Shown: positions 37,109 through 46,322, counted from the stretch's first letter. The stretch is 64,000 nt of DNA from VBAU01 sp036005185 (GCA_036005185.1 DASYQS010000051.1:15890-79889), one strand, 5' to 3'. The notes: generated from the sequence alone by a model not told the origin. Numbers and translations are program-made.

Positions 37109-38398
37109 ATGAAAGCTATTCTTTTTTCTGCAATAGCCGTTATCGTCATTGCTTGTAAGGGTAAACAAAAAAGTGAAACTGCTGAGGCTCCACCAATGCC
37201 TGCTGATACCGCTACTGCTGAAACACAAGAATTGAACTTGCCCCCGCCTTATGCTACCAAATCTGTCCGAAATATGAGTGAAATCATTGCCTGGCCTTCT
37301 GGAAAAAAGCCAATTGCACCCGAAGGTTTTGTGGTATCAAAATTTGCAGATAGTCTTGACCACCCACGCTGGGTCTATCAGGCCTCTAACGGTGATGTAT
37401 TTATTGCTGAATTGAACAGCCCTCATAATACTCTTGAAAAAATTACAGGAAAGAATAAAAGCGCTGATCAAATTACTTTATTGCGTGATGCTGATAAAGA
37501 TGGTGTTCCTGAATTGAGAACGGCATTTTTAAAAGACCTTAACAAACCATTCGGGATGCTCATCATTGGAAATAATTTTTATGTAGCCAATACAGATGGG
37601 CTTGTAAAATTTCCATATAAACCGGGCAGTACATTCATTACGGAAAAAGGAAAACAGATCATATCATATCCCGGCGGGCCTCGACACTGGACGAGAAATA
37701 TTATTGCCAATGCCGATGGTTCTAAAATTTATATATCGATTGGTTCTTCTTCTGATCATGCCGAAGATGGAATAGATAAAGAACAAAGAAGAGCAATGAT
37801 CCTTGAAATAAATCCTGATGGAAGTGGTGAAAAAGTATATGCAAGCGGCTTGCGAAATCCTGTAGGAATGGATTGGGCTCCCGGTACACAAATATTGTGG
37901 ACCGCCGTGAATGAAAGAGATGAATTGGGTGATGATCTTGTGCCGGATTATCTTACTTCAGTAAAAGAGGGAGGATTTTATGGCTGGCCATATTCTTATT
38001 GGGGTAAACATAAAGATCCAAGAGTAAAAGAAGAAAAACCGGATCTTGTTGATAAAGCTATTATTCCCGATGTTCCACTGGATAATCATTCTGCGCCATT
38101 GGGACTTGCCTTTTATACTAAAACTTCATTTCCTGCCAAATACAGAGATGGTGCTTTTATTGGCCAACATGGTTCGTGGAATAAGTCAACCTTAGCGGGA
38201 TATAAAGTAGTGTTTGTTCCCTTTAAAAATGGAAAACCCTCCGGAAGACCAGAAGATTTTTTGACAGGGTTCATTGCTGATAAATCAAGTAATAAAGTAT
38301 ATGGCAGGCCCGTTGGCGTTACAGTGCTTCAAGATGGATCTTTACTGGTAGCTGATGATGGCTCTAATATCATTTGGAGAGTGGCGGCGAAGGGTTGA
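37109..38398 (+). CDS. PQQ-dependent sugar/sorbosone dehydrogenase-like lipoprotein
   Basis: A 429-residue protein with a lipoprotein signal (MKAILFSAIAVIVIAC, Cys16) and a Pro/Ala/Glu-rich linker to about residue 50. A six-bladed beta-propeller of the soluble glucose dehydrogenase/L-sorbosone dehydrogenase family follows: WVYQASNGDVFIAEL, NPVGMDWAPGTQILW, GQHGSWNKSTLAGYKV. These enzymes oxidise sugars or aldoses with PQQ in the periplasm. No PQQ biosynthesis genes are in the window, and Bacteroidota homologues are often of unproven activity. It is monocistronic. Confidence 0.85.
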   Translation: MKAILFSAIAVIVIACKGKQKSETAEAPPMPADTATAETQELNLPPPYATKSVRNMSEIIAWPSGKKPIAPEGFVVSKFADSLDHPRWVYQASNGDVFIAELNSPHNTLEKITGKNKSADQITLLRDADKDGVPELRTAFLKDLNKPFGMLIIGNNFYVANTDGLVKFPYKPGSTFITEKGKQIISYPGGPRHWTRNIIANADGSKIYISIGSSSDHAEDGIDKEQRRAMILEINPDGSGEKVYASGLRNPVGMDWAPGTQILWTAVNERDELGDDLVPDYLTSVKEGGFYGWPYSYWGKHKDPRVKEEKPDLVDKAIIPDVPLDNHSAPLGLAFYTKTSFPAKYRDGAFIGQHGSWNKSTLAGYKVVFVPFKNGKPSGRPEDFLTGFIADKSSNKVYGRPVGVTVLQDGSLLVADDGSNIIWRVAAKG

Positions 38399-38429
38399 TT
38401 GACAATTGTGAATTGGCAAACTAAACCGG

Positions 38430-39041
38430 CTACTTCTTTAAAACCTCCGAGAGTTTTTTAAAGCTCTCGTAAGGGGCTTTGTCGGCAAAAGAATTTACAA
38501 CCCATGCAGGAAGATTTCCGCCCGGGTCAGCCTCAAATATATAGATGATACTAATAGTTTTTGGTGTAGGCATTGTAACATGCCAATTAATAGATGAGCT
38601 AACCACTCTTACTTTTCCATCTTTTTCAGGAACTAATCTGTTTTCACTTATAGACGAAACCTTCATAAATCTCTGCAGACTATCTCTTGTAATTTTTAAA
38701 TGCACTACAGCATCGCGGTTCGACATGGGCCAGGGAATAGAAGTTTCTGTGTAATAATAAAGATCATAAGGCGAGATTTTTTTTATGAGGTAAGACATTT
38801 TTGTATTGTAAACCCAATCTTTTAAATGCTCAATATCAGTAAGAATATTAATTAGCTTATCAAAAGTTCCTTGTAAAGTACATTCAACCTTTATGCTTTT
38901 GAATTTGGAATGTGGGTTTTCGGCTTGGTACACCTTAATACCATCCTTATCCCTAGTTAATTTCCATTTGTACTGGCTAAAGCCTGCCAAAACAATGGCA
39001 GAAAATAAAGTAACAAAAACAATTCTTGCAACCAATTTCAT
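38430..39041 (-). CDS. START-domain protein, exported
   Basis: The start chosen is ATG 39041 (203 residues), giving signal peptide KLVARIVFVTLFSAIVLAGFSQ. The rest fits the START lipid-binding domain (KWKLTRDKDGIKVYQAE, LKDWVYNTKMSYLIKKIS, SNRDAVVHLKITRD) over its full length. Bacterial START proteins bind lipids or similar ligands, but no ligand is evident here. It is convergent with the PQQ-type dehydrogenase gene, 31 bp apart. Confidence 0.85.
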   Translation of the reverse strand: MKLVARIVFVTLFSAIVLAGFSQYKWKLTRDKDGIKVYQAENPHSKFKSIKVECTLQGTFDKLINILTDIEHLKDWVYNTKMSYLIKKISPYDLYYYTETSIPWPMSNRDAVVHLKITRDSLQRFMKVSSISENRLVPEKDGKVRVVSSSINWHVTMPTPKTISIIYIFEADPGGNLPAWVVNSFADKAPYESFKKLSEVLKK

Positions 39042-39179
39042 CAAATTTATTTTGGTAACGCTTACAATACATCTACGTACATATATATGATCTTTGAAAA
39101 TAAGAATTTATTTGATAAATAAATTTATGCCCTATTAACACTTTAACAGTTTAAAACGATAAGAAAGGCAAATAATTAT

Positions 39180-39214
39180 ATCGCCGGTGATTTACAATGT
39201 ATTTCACCGGCGAT
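39180..39214. terminator. terminator after the MBOAT gene
   Basis: ATCGCCGGTGA and TCACCGGCGAT form a perfect 11-bp stem. The plus strand continues with TTTTTG; the minus strand continues with AT-rich sequence. It lies 25 bp after the MBOAT stop and should end that operon. Confidence 0.85.
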
Positions 39215-39238
39215 TTTTGTAAAAGGAGCAGCGATTTG

Positions 39239-40741
39239 CTAAAATTGGAAGTAGATAAATGAGCTGCTGCTGGCCTGACTTAGAATTAGTAATAAAAGCA
39301 TTACAGACCAGACTAACCCAACGATCCACCATTTTGTTTTTTGAGCAACTTCCAATACTGTGGTATTACGCATGAACCAATGCGTGGCCACCATGAGAAC
39401 AACAACCACAGAAACCTTTATCATATCAATAGTGGGAAGCACAGGTGTTCCATTATTGACGCGAGTGAACATAGAAGTCAATAAACGCCATGCGGTAGAA
39501 AAATTTGGCGAACGGAAAAATACCCAGGTGACATTTACCAGAAAAAAAGTAAATAAGGCAATGAAAAAATTCTGTACAGCTTTAGTCCTGAAAAATGCCG
39601 GAGCAAAAGAAGCCGAAGTGGTAACTACAGGTATTGGTTCAATTGCCGGAACTAATTCAGGCGCAGTTGAAGCGTCAGTAGGTGCTTTCTTCGGACGAAA
39701 CAATCTTTCTACACATAAATAAGTTCCGTGCAAGGCTCCCCAAACTACAAATGTCCAATTAGCGCCATGCCATAAACCACCAAGCAACATAGTGATCATA
39801 AGGTTTACATACGTTCTAAATTCTCCTTTTCTATTTCCGCCTAATGGTATATACAAATAATCTCGCAGCCAAGCAGAGAGGGTTATATGCCATCGACGCC
39901 AGAAATCTGAAAAACCAATAGCAGCATAAGGATAGCGAAAGTTTTGAGGCAATACAAATCCAAGACACATAGCCGCTCCGATTGCACAAATTGAATAGCC
40001 TGCAAAATCAAAAAATATTTGTCCGGAAAAAGCGAGCACTCCCAACCATGCATCTATCGTTTGCAATACCCCGGAGAAACCGAATACAGTATCTGATGAT
40101 GACGATAACATAGTATCTGCCAAAACGACTTTCATGAATAAACCCATCGAAAGTAAAAACAGGCCTTGCAACATTTGCGTTTGTGTAGCCTTACGAGGTG
40201 TTTCAAACTGAGGAACCAATTGAGGAGGCCTTACAATAGGTCCCGCAACCAGGTGTGGGAAGAAAGTTACAAACAAACAAAAATCCAGCATGGACTTTAC
40301 AGGCTTGCTCTTACGCTTGTACATATCTACCGTATAGCATAAAGTGGTAAATGTGTAAAAAGAAATTCCTGCCGGCAGAATAATATTGGGCTTAGCAGGA
40401 TGAAAATTAATGCCAAAAGCATTTACAAGAGTCACAAAGTTTTCAAGCAAAAAGCCGCCGTATTTGAAAAAACATAACATGCCTAGGTTGCCAATGAGGC
40501 TTAATACCAGTAATAAATTTCTTTTATGCTTGTTTTCCTGAGTGTATAATGCACGGCCAACAAAGAAGTCGACTACCGTTGAGAGCCAGAGCAAAAGGAT
40601 AAATGGAGGATTCCATACAGCATAAAAAATATAACTGGCAATAAGAAGATTTACCTTTTTTACTTTCCATGGAAATGGCATATTGTGTAATACCAACATC
40701 ACGATAAAAAAGGCAACAAATGTGTAAGAATTAAAAAGCAT
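39239..40741 (-). CDS. MBOAT family O-acyltransferase (AlgI-like)
   Basis: A 500-residue integral membrane O-acyltransferase. Many hydrophobic helices surround the family core FDFAGYSICAIGAAMCLGF, FWRRWHITLSAWLRDYLYIP and the active-site block GGLWHGANWTFVVWGALHG with the catalytic His. AlgI-type enzymes pass acyl groups across the membrane to a periplasmic acceptor glycan with the help of SGNH partners. The two genes directly upstream are SGNH-like membrane proteins. This supports an acetyl-transfer module acting on an exopolysaccharide or other surface glycan that is not identified here. An insertion rich in Pro/Ala/Thr (about 347-385) is not typical. Confidence 0.93.
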   Translation of the reverse strand: MLFNSYTFVAFFIVMLVLHNMPFPWKVKKVNLLIASYIFYAVWNPPFILLLWLSTVVDFFVGRALYTQENKHKRNLLLVLSLIGNLGMLCFFKYGGFLLENFVTLVNAFGINFHPAKPNIILPAGISFYTFTTLCYTVDMYKRKSKPVKSMLDFCLFVTFFPHLVAGPIVRPPQLVPQFETPRKATQTQMLQGLFLLSMGLFMKVVLADTMLSSSSDTVFGFSGVLQTIDAWLGVLAFSGQIFFDFAGYSICAIGAAMCLGFVLPQNFRYPYAAIGFSDFWRRWHITLSAWLRDYLYIPLGGNRKGEFRTYVNLMITMLLGGLWHGANWTFVVWGALHGTYLCVERLFRPKKAPTDASTAPELVPAIEPIPVVTTSASFAPAFFRTKAVQNFFIALFTFFLVNVTWVFFRSPNFSTAWRLLTSMFTRVNNGTPVLPTIDMIKVSVVVVLMVATHWFMRNTTVLEVAQKTKWWIVGLVWSVMLLLLILSQASSSSFIYFQF

Positions 40742-40770
40742 ATTCGTTGGTTTGTGTGTGAACGATAAGT

Positions 40771-41817
40771 TTATAAAGAGTTTTTGTGAGGAAAGTTCCA
40801 GCTTTTATTCTCCAATATTTGTACAAAGCTTTTTGTAAACTTTACTGCATCAGCCGGAGATAAATGCGAAAATTCGGGGCAATTAAAATGAGCAAGCGAT
40901 TCATAATCCATAAAGTGAATTCCCGGGCAACCGGTTATCGCCAGCAATCTTTCCCAATATTTTTTCCTAGGATATCCTTGTTGCTCACCCTCAAGGAATG
41001 GTCCGCTTGATGGGGTGCGAACAAACAATACATTGCCTCCTCTTGTTTTTATCTTGTCAACATCTGCTTTCACTAAAGCTAATATGCTATCCAGTTTGGT
41101 TCCGGTCGGTGGTGGACTTTTCATTGCCCGCCCCAACGATGCCCATATCATTCTCACCTGGTTTTGCAAATTAGTGTCCTTCACAAAACGCTCATGCATC
41201 TTGCTTTGGCGATTTGCTTGCGTGAGATCGAATTCCCATGGAAATGGCAGCGGATCATTGCCTTGAACTCCCGGCCGATTCTTCAACCCGAGCTTAGCCA
41301 GATAAGCATTCATTGAAAAAAAATCTTTGTCTAACAAAACAAACTGCGATTCTAACAACTGGCTCAGTTGAAAGCTTGCTTTTTCCGATGGTGTCTGTTT
41401 CTTATAAAAGTTTATTCCCTTGTCGGGCCGCTGACGAAACGGTGCACCGTCATTGAAGAACAAAACTTCTGTCACATCAACAATCAGCCGGCCTTTAAAA
41501 TCTTTATCCTCGGCTAAGTCATGTAATAGGTAACAAGGATTGCTGCCTACCATTGCCAATTGTATGGCATCAGTTCCCGTTTCTTGATTCCACGTCGGAA
41601 TGTCCAGATCAAATTTTATTCGAGAAGATCCGATGAAAACGGTGGCTTTGTCTGATGGCAGATATACCCTGGCCCTTTTATTCGACCATAATTCAGGACC
41701 ATCATCATAAGAAATAGTCCTGTTCTGGCTGCGTAAATAAAATTCCCAGCAAATGATAACTGCTGCAACAACAATCACCGTTAATAAGCCCGCTTTTAAG
41801 AAATGTTTTGGTGGCAT
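40771..41817 (-). CDS. SGNH-like acyltransferase partner, copy B
   Basis: A 348-residue protein with an N-terminal membrane anchor (LTVIVVAAVIICWEFYL). The first SGNH block is FIGSSRIKFDL with Ser as putative nucleophile. The last is CPEFSHLSPADA, where the family Asp-x-x-His appears as Glu-x-x-His. A conserved block GGNVLFVRTPSSGP precedes it. It is clearly paralogous to the next gene (same blocks in the same order) and lies 29 bp before the MBOAT gene. It is probably the periplasmic acyl-transfer partner of the MBOAT protein, like AlgJ/AlgX with AlgI. Confidence 0.7.
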   Translation of the reverse strand: MPPKHFLKAGLLTVIVVAAVIICWEFYLRSQNRTISYDDGPELWSNKRARVYLPSDKATVFIGSSRIKFDLDIPTWNQETGTDAIQLAMVGSNPCYLLHDLAEDKDFKGRLIVDVTEVLFFNDGAPFRQRPDKGINFYKKQTPSEKASFQLSQLLESQFVLLDKDFFSMNAYLAKLGLKNRPGVQGNDPLPFPWEFDLTQANRQSKMHERFVKDTNLQNQVRMIWASLGRAMKSPPPTGTKLDSILALVKADVDKIKTRGGNVLFVRTPSSGPFLEGEQQGYPRKKYWERLLAITGCPGIHFMDYESLAHFNCPEFSHLSPADAVKFTKSFVQILENKSWNFPHKNSL

Positions 41818-41827
41818 GTATTTGTGT

Positions 41828-42895
41828 TTAGTTAAAAATTGATGGCTGCTTAAATTTCCAACCCTTTTCCTCTTGAAGGATCTTCACTAAATTCTTGGTA
41901 TAAACTACAGCATCTGCGGGTGACAGATGCGACCATTCAGGGCAAATAAAATTTGCGACCTCTGGATAATCTTCATAATAAATTCCTGGTGTATTGGTGT
42001 ACGCAAGCAACTTATCCCAATATTCTTCTCGGGGATATACAATTTGTTCAGCTTTCTTGTAACCACCGCTTGAGGGCGGTCGAACAAATAGCACCTGACC
42101 GCCTCGAGACCTTATTTTGTCAATAGCTTTTTTCATCTGATCAAATACGTTAGTAAGTGAATCACCTTTAAGGCCATGAATTGTTTTATCGGTCAAGCTT
42201 TTTTTTATCCAGCCATTTCGCTGAACCCAATTATTTTTCTGAATGTTTTGCAGATGTTCGCTAGATAAAAACATAGGGGTAAAAGAGGATTGCCTTTCAA
42301 AACTAGCCACAGCAAATTCTTTCGGAAAAGCGGGAGGGCTTACTACTCCTCGTCGATCGGGAACATGCATGCCATATAATAGGGAGTTCAAGCCAAACTT
42401 TCCTTCTTCCAGAAAAACAAGATTTGATTCCAACGCATGATCAATAGCTGAGCTTGTTTTTTGTGAAGGAGTTTCTTTGTAATAATAATCCAGGGTTTGC
42501 GTTGCAGATCTGTCTCTTTGAGCTGCTCCCGAAAAAAGTGTGAACTCTGTAGCATCGATGATCAATTTGCCCTTGAATTTTTCATCTTTAGCAAGATCAT
42601 TCAATATGAGCCTGCAAGAAGTTCCAACAATTGCCAGTTGGACAGCTTTTTCTCCCGTCAGTTTTTCCCAAGTAGGAACGTCAAGATCGAATTTTATTCT
42701 TGATGGGCCAATAAAAACAGTGGCCTCGTTAGCGGGCTGATATATTTGTTTTCTTTTCGTTGCCCATAATATTTTATCATCATTAAAGGTTGCACGAAAA
42801 CCCCTGCTGCGCCAATACAATTCCCAACAAACACTAAAAACAACTACAAGCACAATAGTCAATATCCCGGCTTTTGTAAAACTGTTAAGGTGCAT
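41828..42895 (-). CDS. SGNH-like acyltransferase partner, copy A
   Basis: A 355-residue paralogue and the first gene of the three-gene operon. It has a membrane anchor (AGILTIVLVVVFSVCWELYW), FIGPSRIKFDL as first block (the first Ser of copy B is Pro here, the second Ser is kept), GGQVLFVRPPSSGG, and CPEWSHLSPADA as last block. The gap to copy B is 10 bp. The duplication suggests two acceptors or two steps. No signal for the promoter matching the consensus was found upstream. Confidence 0.7.
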   Translation of the reverse strand: MHLNSFTKAGILTIVLVVVFSVCWELYWRSRGFRATFNDDKILWATKRKQIYQPANEATVFIGPSRIKFDLDVPTWEKLTGEKAVQLAIVGTSCRLILNDLAKDEKFKGKLIIDATEFTLFSGAAQRDRSATQTLDYYYKETPSQKTSSAIDHALESNLVFLEEGKFGLNSLLYGMHVPDRRGVVSPPAFPKEFAVASFERQSSFTPMFLSSEHLQNIQKNNWVQRNGWIKKSLTDKTIHGLKGDSLTNVFDQMKKAIDKIRSRGGQVLFVRPPSSGGYKKAEQIVYPREEYWDKLLAYTNTPGIYYEDYPEVANFICPEWSHLSPADAVVYTKNLVKILQEEKGWKFKQPSIFN

Positions 42896-43430
42896 AACAA
42901 AAATTTAAAAGATTACGGCTAACTAATGCAGGACCCCTTTAAAAATAATGGTTAAGTATGCGCTTACAAAAGGTATTGCGGATAAAAGATAGGATGGCTA
43001 TAAAGTAAAAAATAAAATGCGAAGTAATAAAAATAATAAATACAACGGAAAATAAAAAGGCCCGATAGAAATCGGCCCTTTATTAAAAATCCAATATCCT
43101 ATGAAAAACCAGTTGTATTTAAACAAAAGACAGTCCATAAAATTTTTAAACGAGTAGTAAGGCCTTACCCAATGAAAACATGGAAAATCTGGGAAATATT
43201 TTCCACAAAAATGGAGCTTAAAAGCTGTTTGTTTAGAGAAGCCTAAATAGAAGAATCGGCTAAGAATAAAATAAAATATAATACGATGAGTATAACCATG
43301 CAAATCGTCAAGACTTCCTTTCTTGTTATCAAAGAAATTGTTTAAGAGCCATGTTATTATTTTCTTTTGTGATTGACAGGAATAACCTTGTTTTTATTCC
43401 ATTTTATTTACTTAAATAAAATAAGAATTT
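42896..43430. other. 535-bp divergent intergenic region
   Basis: The region separates the SGNH/MBOAT operon from a plus-strand small protein gene. It holds an imperfect hairpin at 43056-43081 and an 8-bp inverted repeat (TGGAAAAT 43182-43189, ATTTTCCA 43199-43206). A 101-codon minus-strand reading at 42998-43303 is full of Phe/Tyr/Leu and looks like translated AT-rich DNA, not a gene. No consensus promoter was seen. Confidence 0.5.
43056..43081. terminator. imperfect G/C-rich hairpin
   Basis: AAAGGCCCGAT and ATCGGCCCTTT pair over 10 of 11 positions with a 4-nt loop. The A and T ends would allow action in either direction. No gene visibly ends here, so it may mark the end of an unrecognised short transcript. 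Confidence 0.5.
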
Positions 43431-43898
43431 ATGAAACCGAATAGAAGATTAATAGCAATTAAATCACTTTTAATTCTATGTTGTGCAGCATTGTTTTCTT
43501 TCACTTCAAAATTTGGAGGAGATAGCTTTGAAATTTGGCTGAATGGGAAAAAGGTGCTTCAGCAATATGTACATGTAGCGAAAGGAGTTCAAACCCTTCA
43601 ATTGACCCAAGCCTCAGGCAATGATAAATTGGATATTTATTATAGCCATTGCGGACAAACTGGTAAAAGCAGATACATAACCATTAAAGATGAAAAAGAC
43701 CGACCACTAAAAGTTTGGAAATTTGCAGACGCAAATGGCAGTAACAAAGCGATGTCTTTTAAATTGAAAGATATTTTAAGCTTGAAAAAAAATAAGGACA
43801 ACAAGCTAAATGTTTTTTATTCATCTCAGGAGCTTCCAAATGGAAGATTACTTGCAATAATCGGTGCAGGAAATGAAAACGGTATAGCCAGGAAATAA
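43431..43898 (+). CDS. small exported protein of unknown function
   Basis: A 155-residue protein with an N-terminal signal segment (SLLILCCAALFSFTS). The mature part contains FEIWLNGKKVLQQYVHV, then a region with one Cys (IYYSHCGQTGKSRYITI), and ends VFYSSQELPNGRLLAIIG. I do not recognise the family. The predicted fold is beta-rich. It is followed at 16 bp by a terminator and is monocistronic. Confidence 0.75.
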   Translation: MKPNRRLIAIKSLLILCCAALFSFTSKFGGDSFEIWLNGKKVLQQYVHVAKGVQTLQLTQASGNDKLDIYYSHCGQTGKSRYITIKDEKDRPLKVWKFADANGSNKAMSFKLKDILSLKKNKDNKLNVFYSSQELPNGRLLAIIGAGNENGIARK

Positions 43899-43913
43899 TA
43901 AGATGGATGCTTC

Positions 43914-43940
43914 GGGTCTTTCTTGAAAGGCCCTTTTTTT
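43914..43940 (+). terminator. rho-independent terminator
   Basis: GGGTCTTTC and GAAAGGCCC form a stem with one G-T pair, followed by TTTTTTT. The T-tract overlaps the stop codon of the convergent gene at 43939. Confidence 0.8.
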
Positions 43941-44364
43941 AGCGAAGTAACTTGTTGAACTTTTCTAACTCGGTAATTTCTGCTGATGAAAGGGGTTCAT
44001 TGTGATCGTATTTTGATTTAAGAAATAGCACCCGTTTGTGTTGGGGATATTTTTCGAGGATCGATACTATTTTTTGCCCCAAGATTTCATCTTTTGTATA
44101 AAGCGGCTTCGGTGAAGGGGGAACTGATTTATATCGTGTTGGCTTTTTTAATATTTCAGCTTCCAAAGTAGCAAGCCATTTTGGTGGCATAGTTTTAATC
44201 TTTAGAGCTTTATTATATAAACCTTCTAACTGCTTTTTACTAAGCCCTCCTCTCTCCTGATATTGAAATGCTAAACTTTGAATAAACGACGAGCTGGGAT
44301 AAGCAAGCAACGCAGCCTGCAATACTTCATGAATAATGTCAACATCGGGTTTTTTTCTGAACAT
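43939..44364 (-). CDS. small protein of unknown function
   Basis: A 141-residue cytoplasmic protein without signal peptide. It is helical (DIIHEVLQAALLAYPSSSFIQSL), has a proline-rich basic linker (KKPTRYKSVPPSPKP) and a helical C terminus with ILEKYPQHKRVLFLKSKY. No family recognised. It is convergent with the preceding small gene and lies downstream of the PfkB kinase gene on the same strand (149 bp gap). Confidence 0.65.
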   Translation of the reverse strand: MFRKKPDVDIIHEVLQAALLAYPSSSFIQSLAFQYQERGGLSKKQLEGLYNKALKIKTMPPKWLATLEAEILKKPTRYKSVPPSPKPLYTKDEILGQKIVSILEKYPQHKRVLFLKSKYDHNEPLSSAEITELEKFNKLLR

Positions 44365-44513
44365 GATTACAAGTTGTACAAAAGCTGAACCACATTCACA
44401 TTTTTTTGACAGAACTATTCGATAATGAGAGCTGTTAAATAATTCAGCTTATTGCAAAATCAAAAATCGCTATTATGGCTTATCGTTTAAACGGGGCGAT
44501 AAAAGAGATCATT

Positions 44514-45437
44514 TTATACCAATTCAATATCAAAATTCACCAGATCACGAAACTGGCGAAGGCGTTTGTCAATATCTTCTTTGGTAATTTCTTTCAAACG
44601 GGAGGGACCGAATTTTTCTACGCAAAAGCTTGCCATGGCGCTTCCAACAATAATGGCAGTTTTCATGTTGTCAAATGACACATCTTTTGTTTTAGCCAAG
44701 TGTCCGATAAAGCCTCCGGCAAATGTATCGCCGGCACCGGTAGGGTCAAATACATCTTCTAATGGAAGGGCAGGAGCAAAAAACACCTTGCCATCATGAA
44801 ACAACAATGCTCCATGCTCCCCCTTTTTAACAATCAAAAATTTAGGGCCCATGGATAATATGGTCTTTGCTGCCTTCACCAATGAGTATTGACCACTCAA
44901 TTGCCTGGCTTCCGCATCATTAACCAAAAGCACATCTATTTGCTTTAATACAGTTTCAAGATCAGGCATAGCTGCTTCCATCCAAAAATTCATCGTGTCC
45001 ATGACAATTAACCGAGGTCTCTGTTTTAATTGCTTGATAACACTTATTTGAACAGACGGCTGAAGATTACCCAACATTAAGAATTCTGAGCCCTGATAGT
45101 TTTCAGGGATTTGGGGATTGAAATCTGCTAGTACATTTAAGTCAGTGATCAAAGTATCACGGCTATTCATATCCTCATGATAGCGGCCGCTCCAGAAAAA
45201 AGATTTTTTATCTTTTTTCATTTCAACCCCATCCATTACCACCCCACGGAAGATGAGTTGGTGTATTTCTTCTTTAGGAAAATCATAGCCGATGATGGAA
45301 ACCTGATTAATTGGCTGAATAAAATTACTAGCGGCATAGGCCACATAAGTAGCGGAACCGCCAATAATTTGATCAGTTTTTCCGAAAGGAGTTTCAATTG
45401 CATCAAAGGCCATGGTACCAACAACAATCAACGACAT
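44514..45437 (-). CDS. PfkB family sugar/nucleoside kinase
   Basis: The start chosen is ATG 45437 (307 residues, MSLIVVGTMAFDAIETPFG). The in-frame ATG at 45554 adds 39 residues unlike the family. PfkB hallmarks are GGSATYVAYAASNF near the N terminus and the anion-hole signature DPTGAGDTFAGGF near the C terminus. The enzyme phosphorylates a sugar or nucleoside with ATP. The substrate is not evident. It is divergent from the TetR gene; the 160-bp gap contains short AT-rich word repeats (CATCAAGCATCAAACATCG). Confidence 0.9.
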   Translation of the reverse strand: MSLIVVGTMAFDAIETPFGKTDQIIGGSATYVAYAASNFIQPINQVSIIGYDFPKEEIHQLIFRGVVMDGVEMKKDKKSFFWSGRYHEDMNSRDTLITDLNVLADFNPQIPENYQGSEFLMLGNLQPSVQISVIKQLKQRPRLIVMDTMNFWMEAAMPDLETVLKQIDVLLVNDAEARQLSGQYSLVKAAKTILSMGPKFLIVKKGEHGALLFHDGKVFFAPALPLEDVFDPTGAGDTFAGGFIGHLAKTKDVSFDNMKTAIIVGSAMASFCVEKFGPSRLKEITKEDIDKRLRQFRDLVNFDIELV

Positions 45438-45586
45438 GAAATTGGAATTATGATTAGGAATTTTATTATGGCGCGCAATATTAAGCAAAAGTTTCAAGCT
45501 CAAAGTTGAAGTTTTAAAGTTTGTTGCAATAGTTGAGAGTTTTTTAAGCTTCAAACATCAAGCATCAAACATCGAACATGAGTGCT

Positions 45587-45594
45587 TATCTTTG
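45587..45594 (+). promoter_or_regulatory. TATCTTTG -7 box at the tetR start
   Basis: TATCTTTG ends 3 bp before ATG 45598 and fits TAnnTTTG. Transcription would start at or inside the start codon, giving a leaderless or nearly leaderless mRNA. No clear -33 box. Confidence 0.45.
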
Positions 45595-45597
45595 AGT

Positions 45598-46185
45598 ATG
45601 GCCAAGATCTTGCGTCGTAAATCATCAAAAAGGGAAGTGATACTTATCAAAGCCGCTGCCATGTTTAAGGACAAGGGTTTTGCAGCTTCTTCCATGCGTG
45701 ATCTTGCCGAGACGGTAGGGATTGAAGCAGCCAGTTTATACAATCATATCAAATCAAAATCAGAAATTTTACAAGAGATCATTTTTCATGCAGCTACGGA
45801 GTGTAATATTCATCTGGATGAAGTAGATCTCGAAGGAAAATCATCGTTGAAAAAAATTGAAGAGGTCATCCGCTTTCATGTACGCATGATGCTCAACCGT
45901 TTTGAAGAATATCATGTGATGACACATGAATGGATACATCTTTCAGAGCCACACCTAACTAATTTTACCGCACAGCGGCGCAGTTATGTTCAAAGGCTTG
46001 AGGCCATCGTGGACCAGGGTATAAAAAATAAAGAAATGAAACCCGTTATTCCTTATGTTGCTGTGCTAACTATACTTTCCGCAGTGCGGGGACTTGAATT
46101 TTGGCATCGCAGTCAGAAAAAATATTCACCCCAACAAATGGAAGATAATATGGTGATGCACTTGATTACTGGACTTCAGTTGTAA
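45598..46185 (+). CDS. TetR/AcrR family transcriptional regulator
   Basis: The start chosen is ATG 45598 (195 residues) rather than TTG 45592. The N-terminal HTH is clear: VILIKAAAMFKDKGFAASSM then LAETVGIEAASLYNHIKSKS. The C-terminal ligand domain is helical and resembles acyl-CoA-responsive TetR proteins. It directly precedes paaE in the same direction. It is therefore a candidate repressor of the paa genes that responds to phenylacetyl-CoA, as PaaR-type TetR proteins do. This is inference from position. Confidence 0.88.
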   Translation: MAKILRRKSSKREVILIKAAAMFKDKGFAASSMRDLAETVGIEAASLYNHIKSKSEILQEIIFHAATECNIHLDEVDLEGKSSLKKIEEVIRFHVRMMLNRFEEYHVMTHEWIHLSEPHLTNFTAQRRSYVQRLEAIVDQGIKNKEMKPVIPYVAVLTILSAVRGLEFWHRSQKKYSPQQMEDNMVMHLITGLQL

Positions 46186-46194
46186 ATCAATGCA

Positions 46195-46261
46195 GAATTC
46201 AGAATGGAAGAATAGAAGAATTAAGAATATTATAAACATTCCGTTCTATCATTTTGAATTC
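46195..46261. repeat. imperfect inverted repeat between tetR and paaE
   Basis: The left arm GAATTCAGAATGGAAGAAT starts at 46195. The right arm ends in GAATTC at 46261, and the arms pair at about 16 of 20 positions around a 25-nt centre. No gene lies inside. It looks like a gene-less palindromic element and could fold in the RNA. Confidence 0.55.
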
Positions 46262-46311
46262 TCTTATTCTGTATTCTTTTATTCTTGACTCCTCCTTCTA
46301 ATGGCCCTTCT

Positions 46312-46319
46312 TATCTTTG
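46312..46319 (+). promoter_or_regulatory. TATCTTTG -7 box at the paaE start
   Basis: The same TATCTTTGAG-x-ATG arrangement as at tetR, ending 3 bp before ATG 46323. A TTG lies 24 bp upstream, slightly too far for the consensus spacing. Confidence 0.45.
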
Positions 46320-46322
46320 AGC

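Noticed and set aside
42998..43303. 101-codon minus-strand reading frame in the largest intergenic gap
   Set aside because: Its composition (Phe, Tyr, Leu, Ile runs) is that of translated AT-rich DNA. It covers a hairpin and has no recognisable motif or operon context.
45500..45590. Short word repeats (CATCAAGCATCAAACATCG) upstream of tetR as a regulatory array
   Set aside because: The units are short, irregular and AT-rich like many other gaps here. No consistent spacing supports an operator array.
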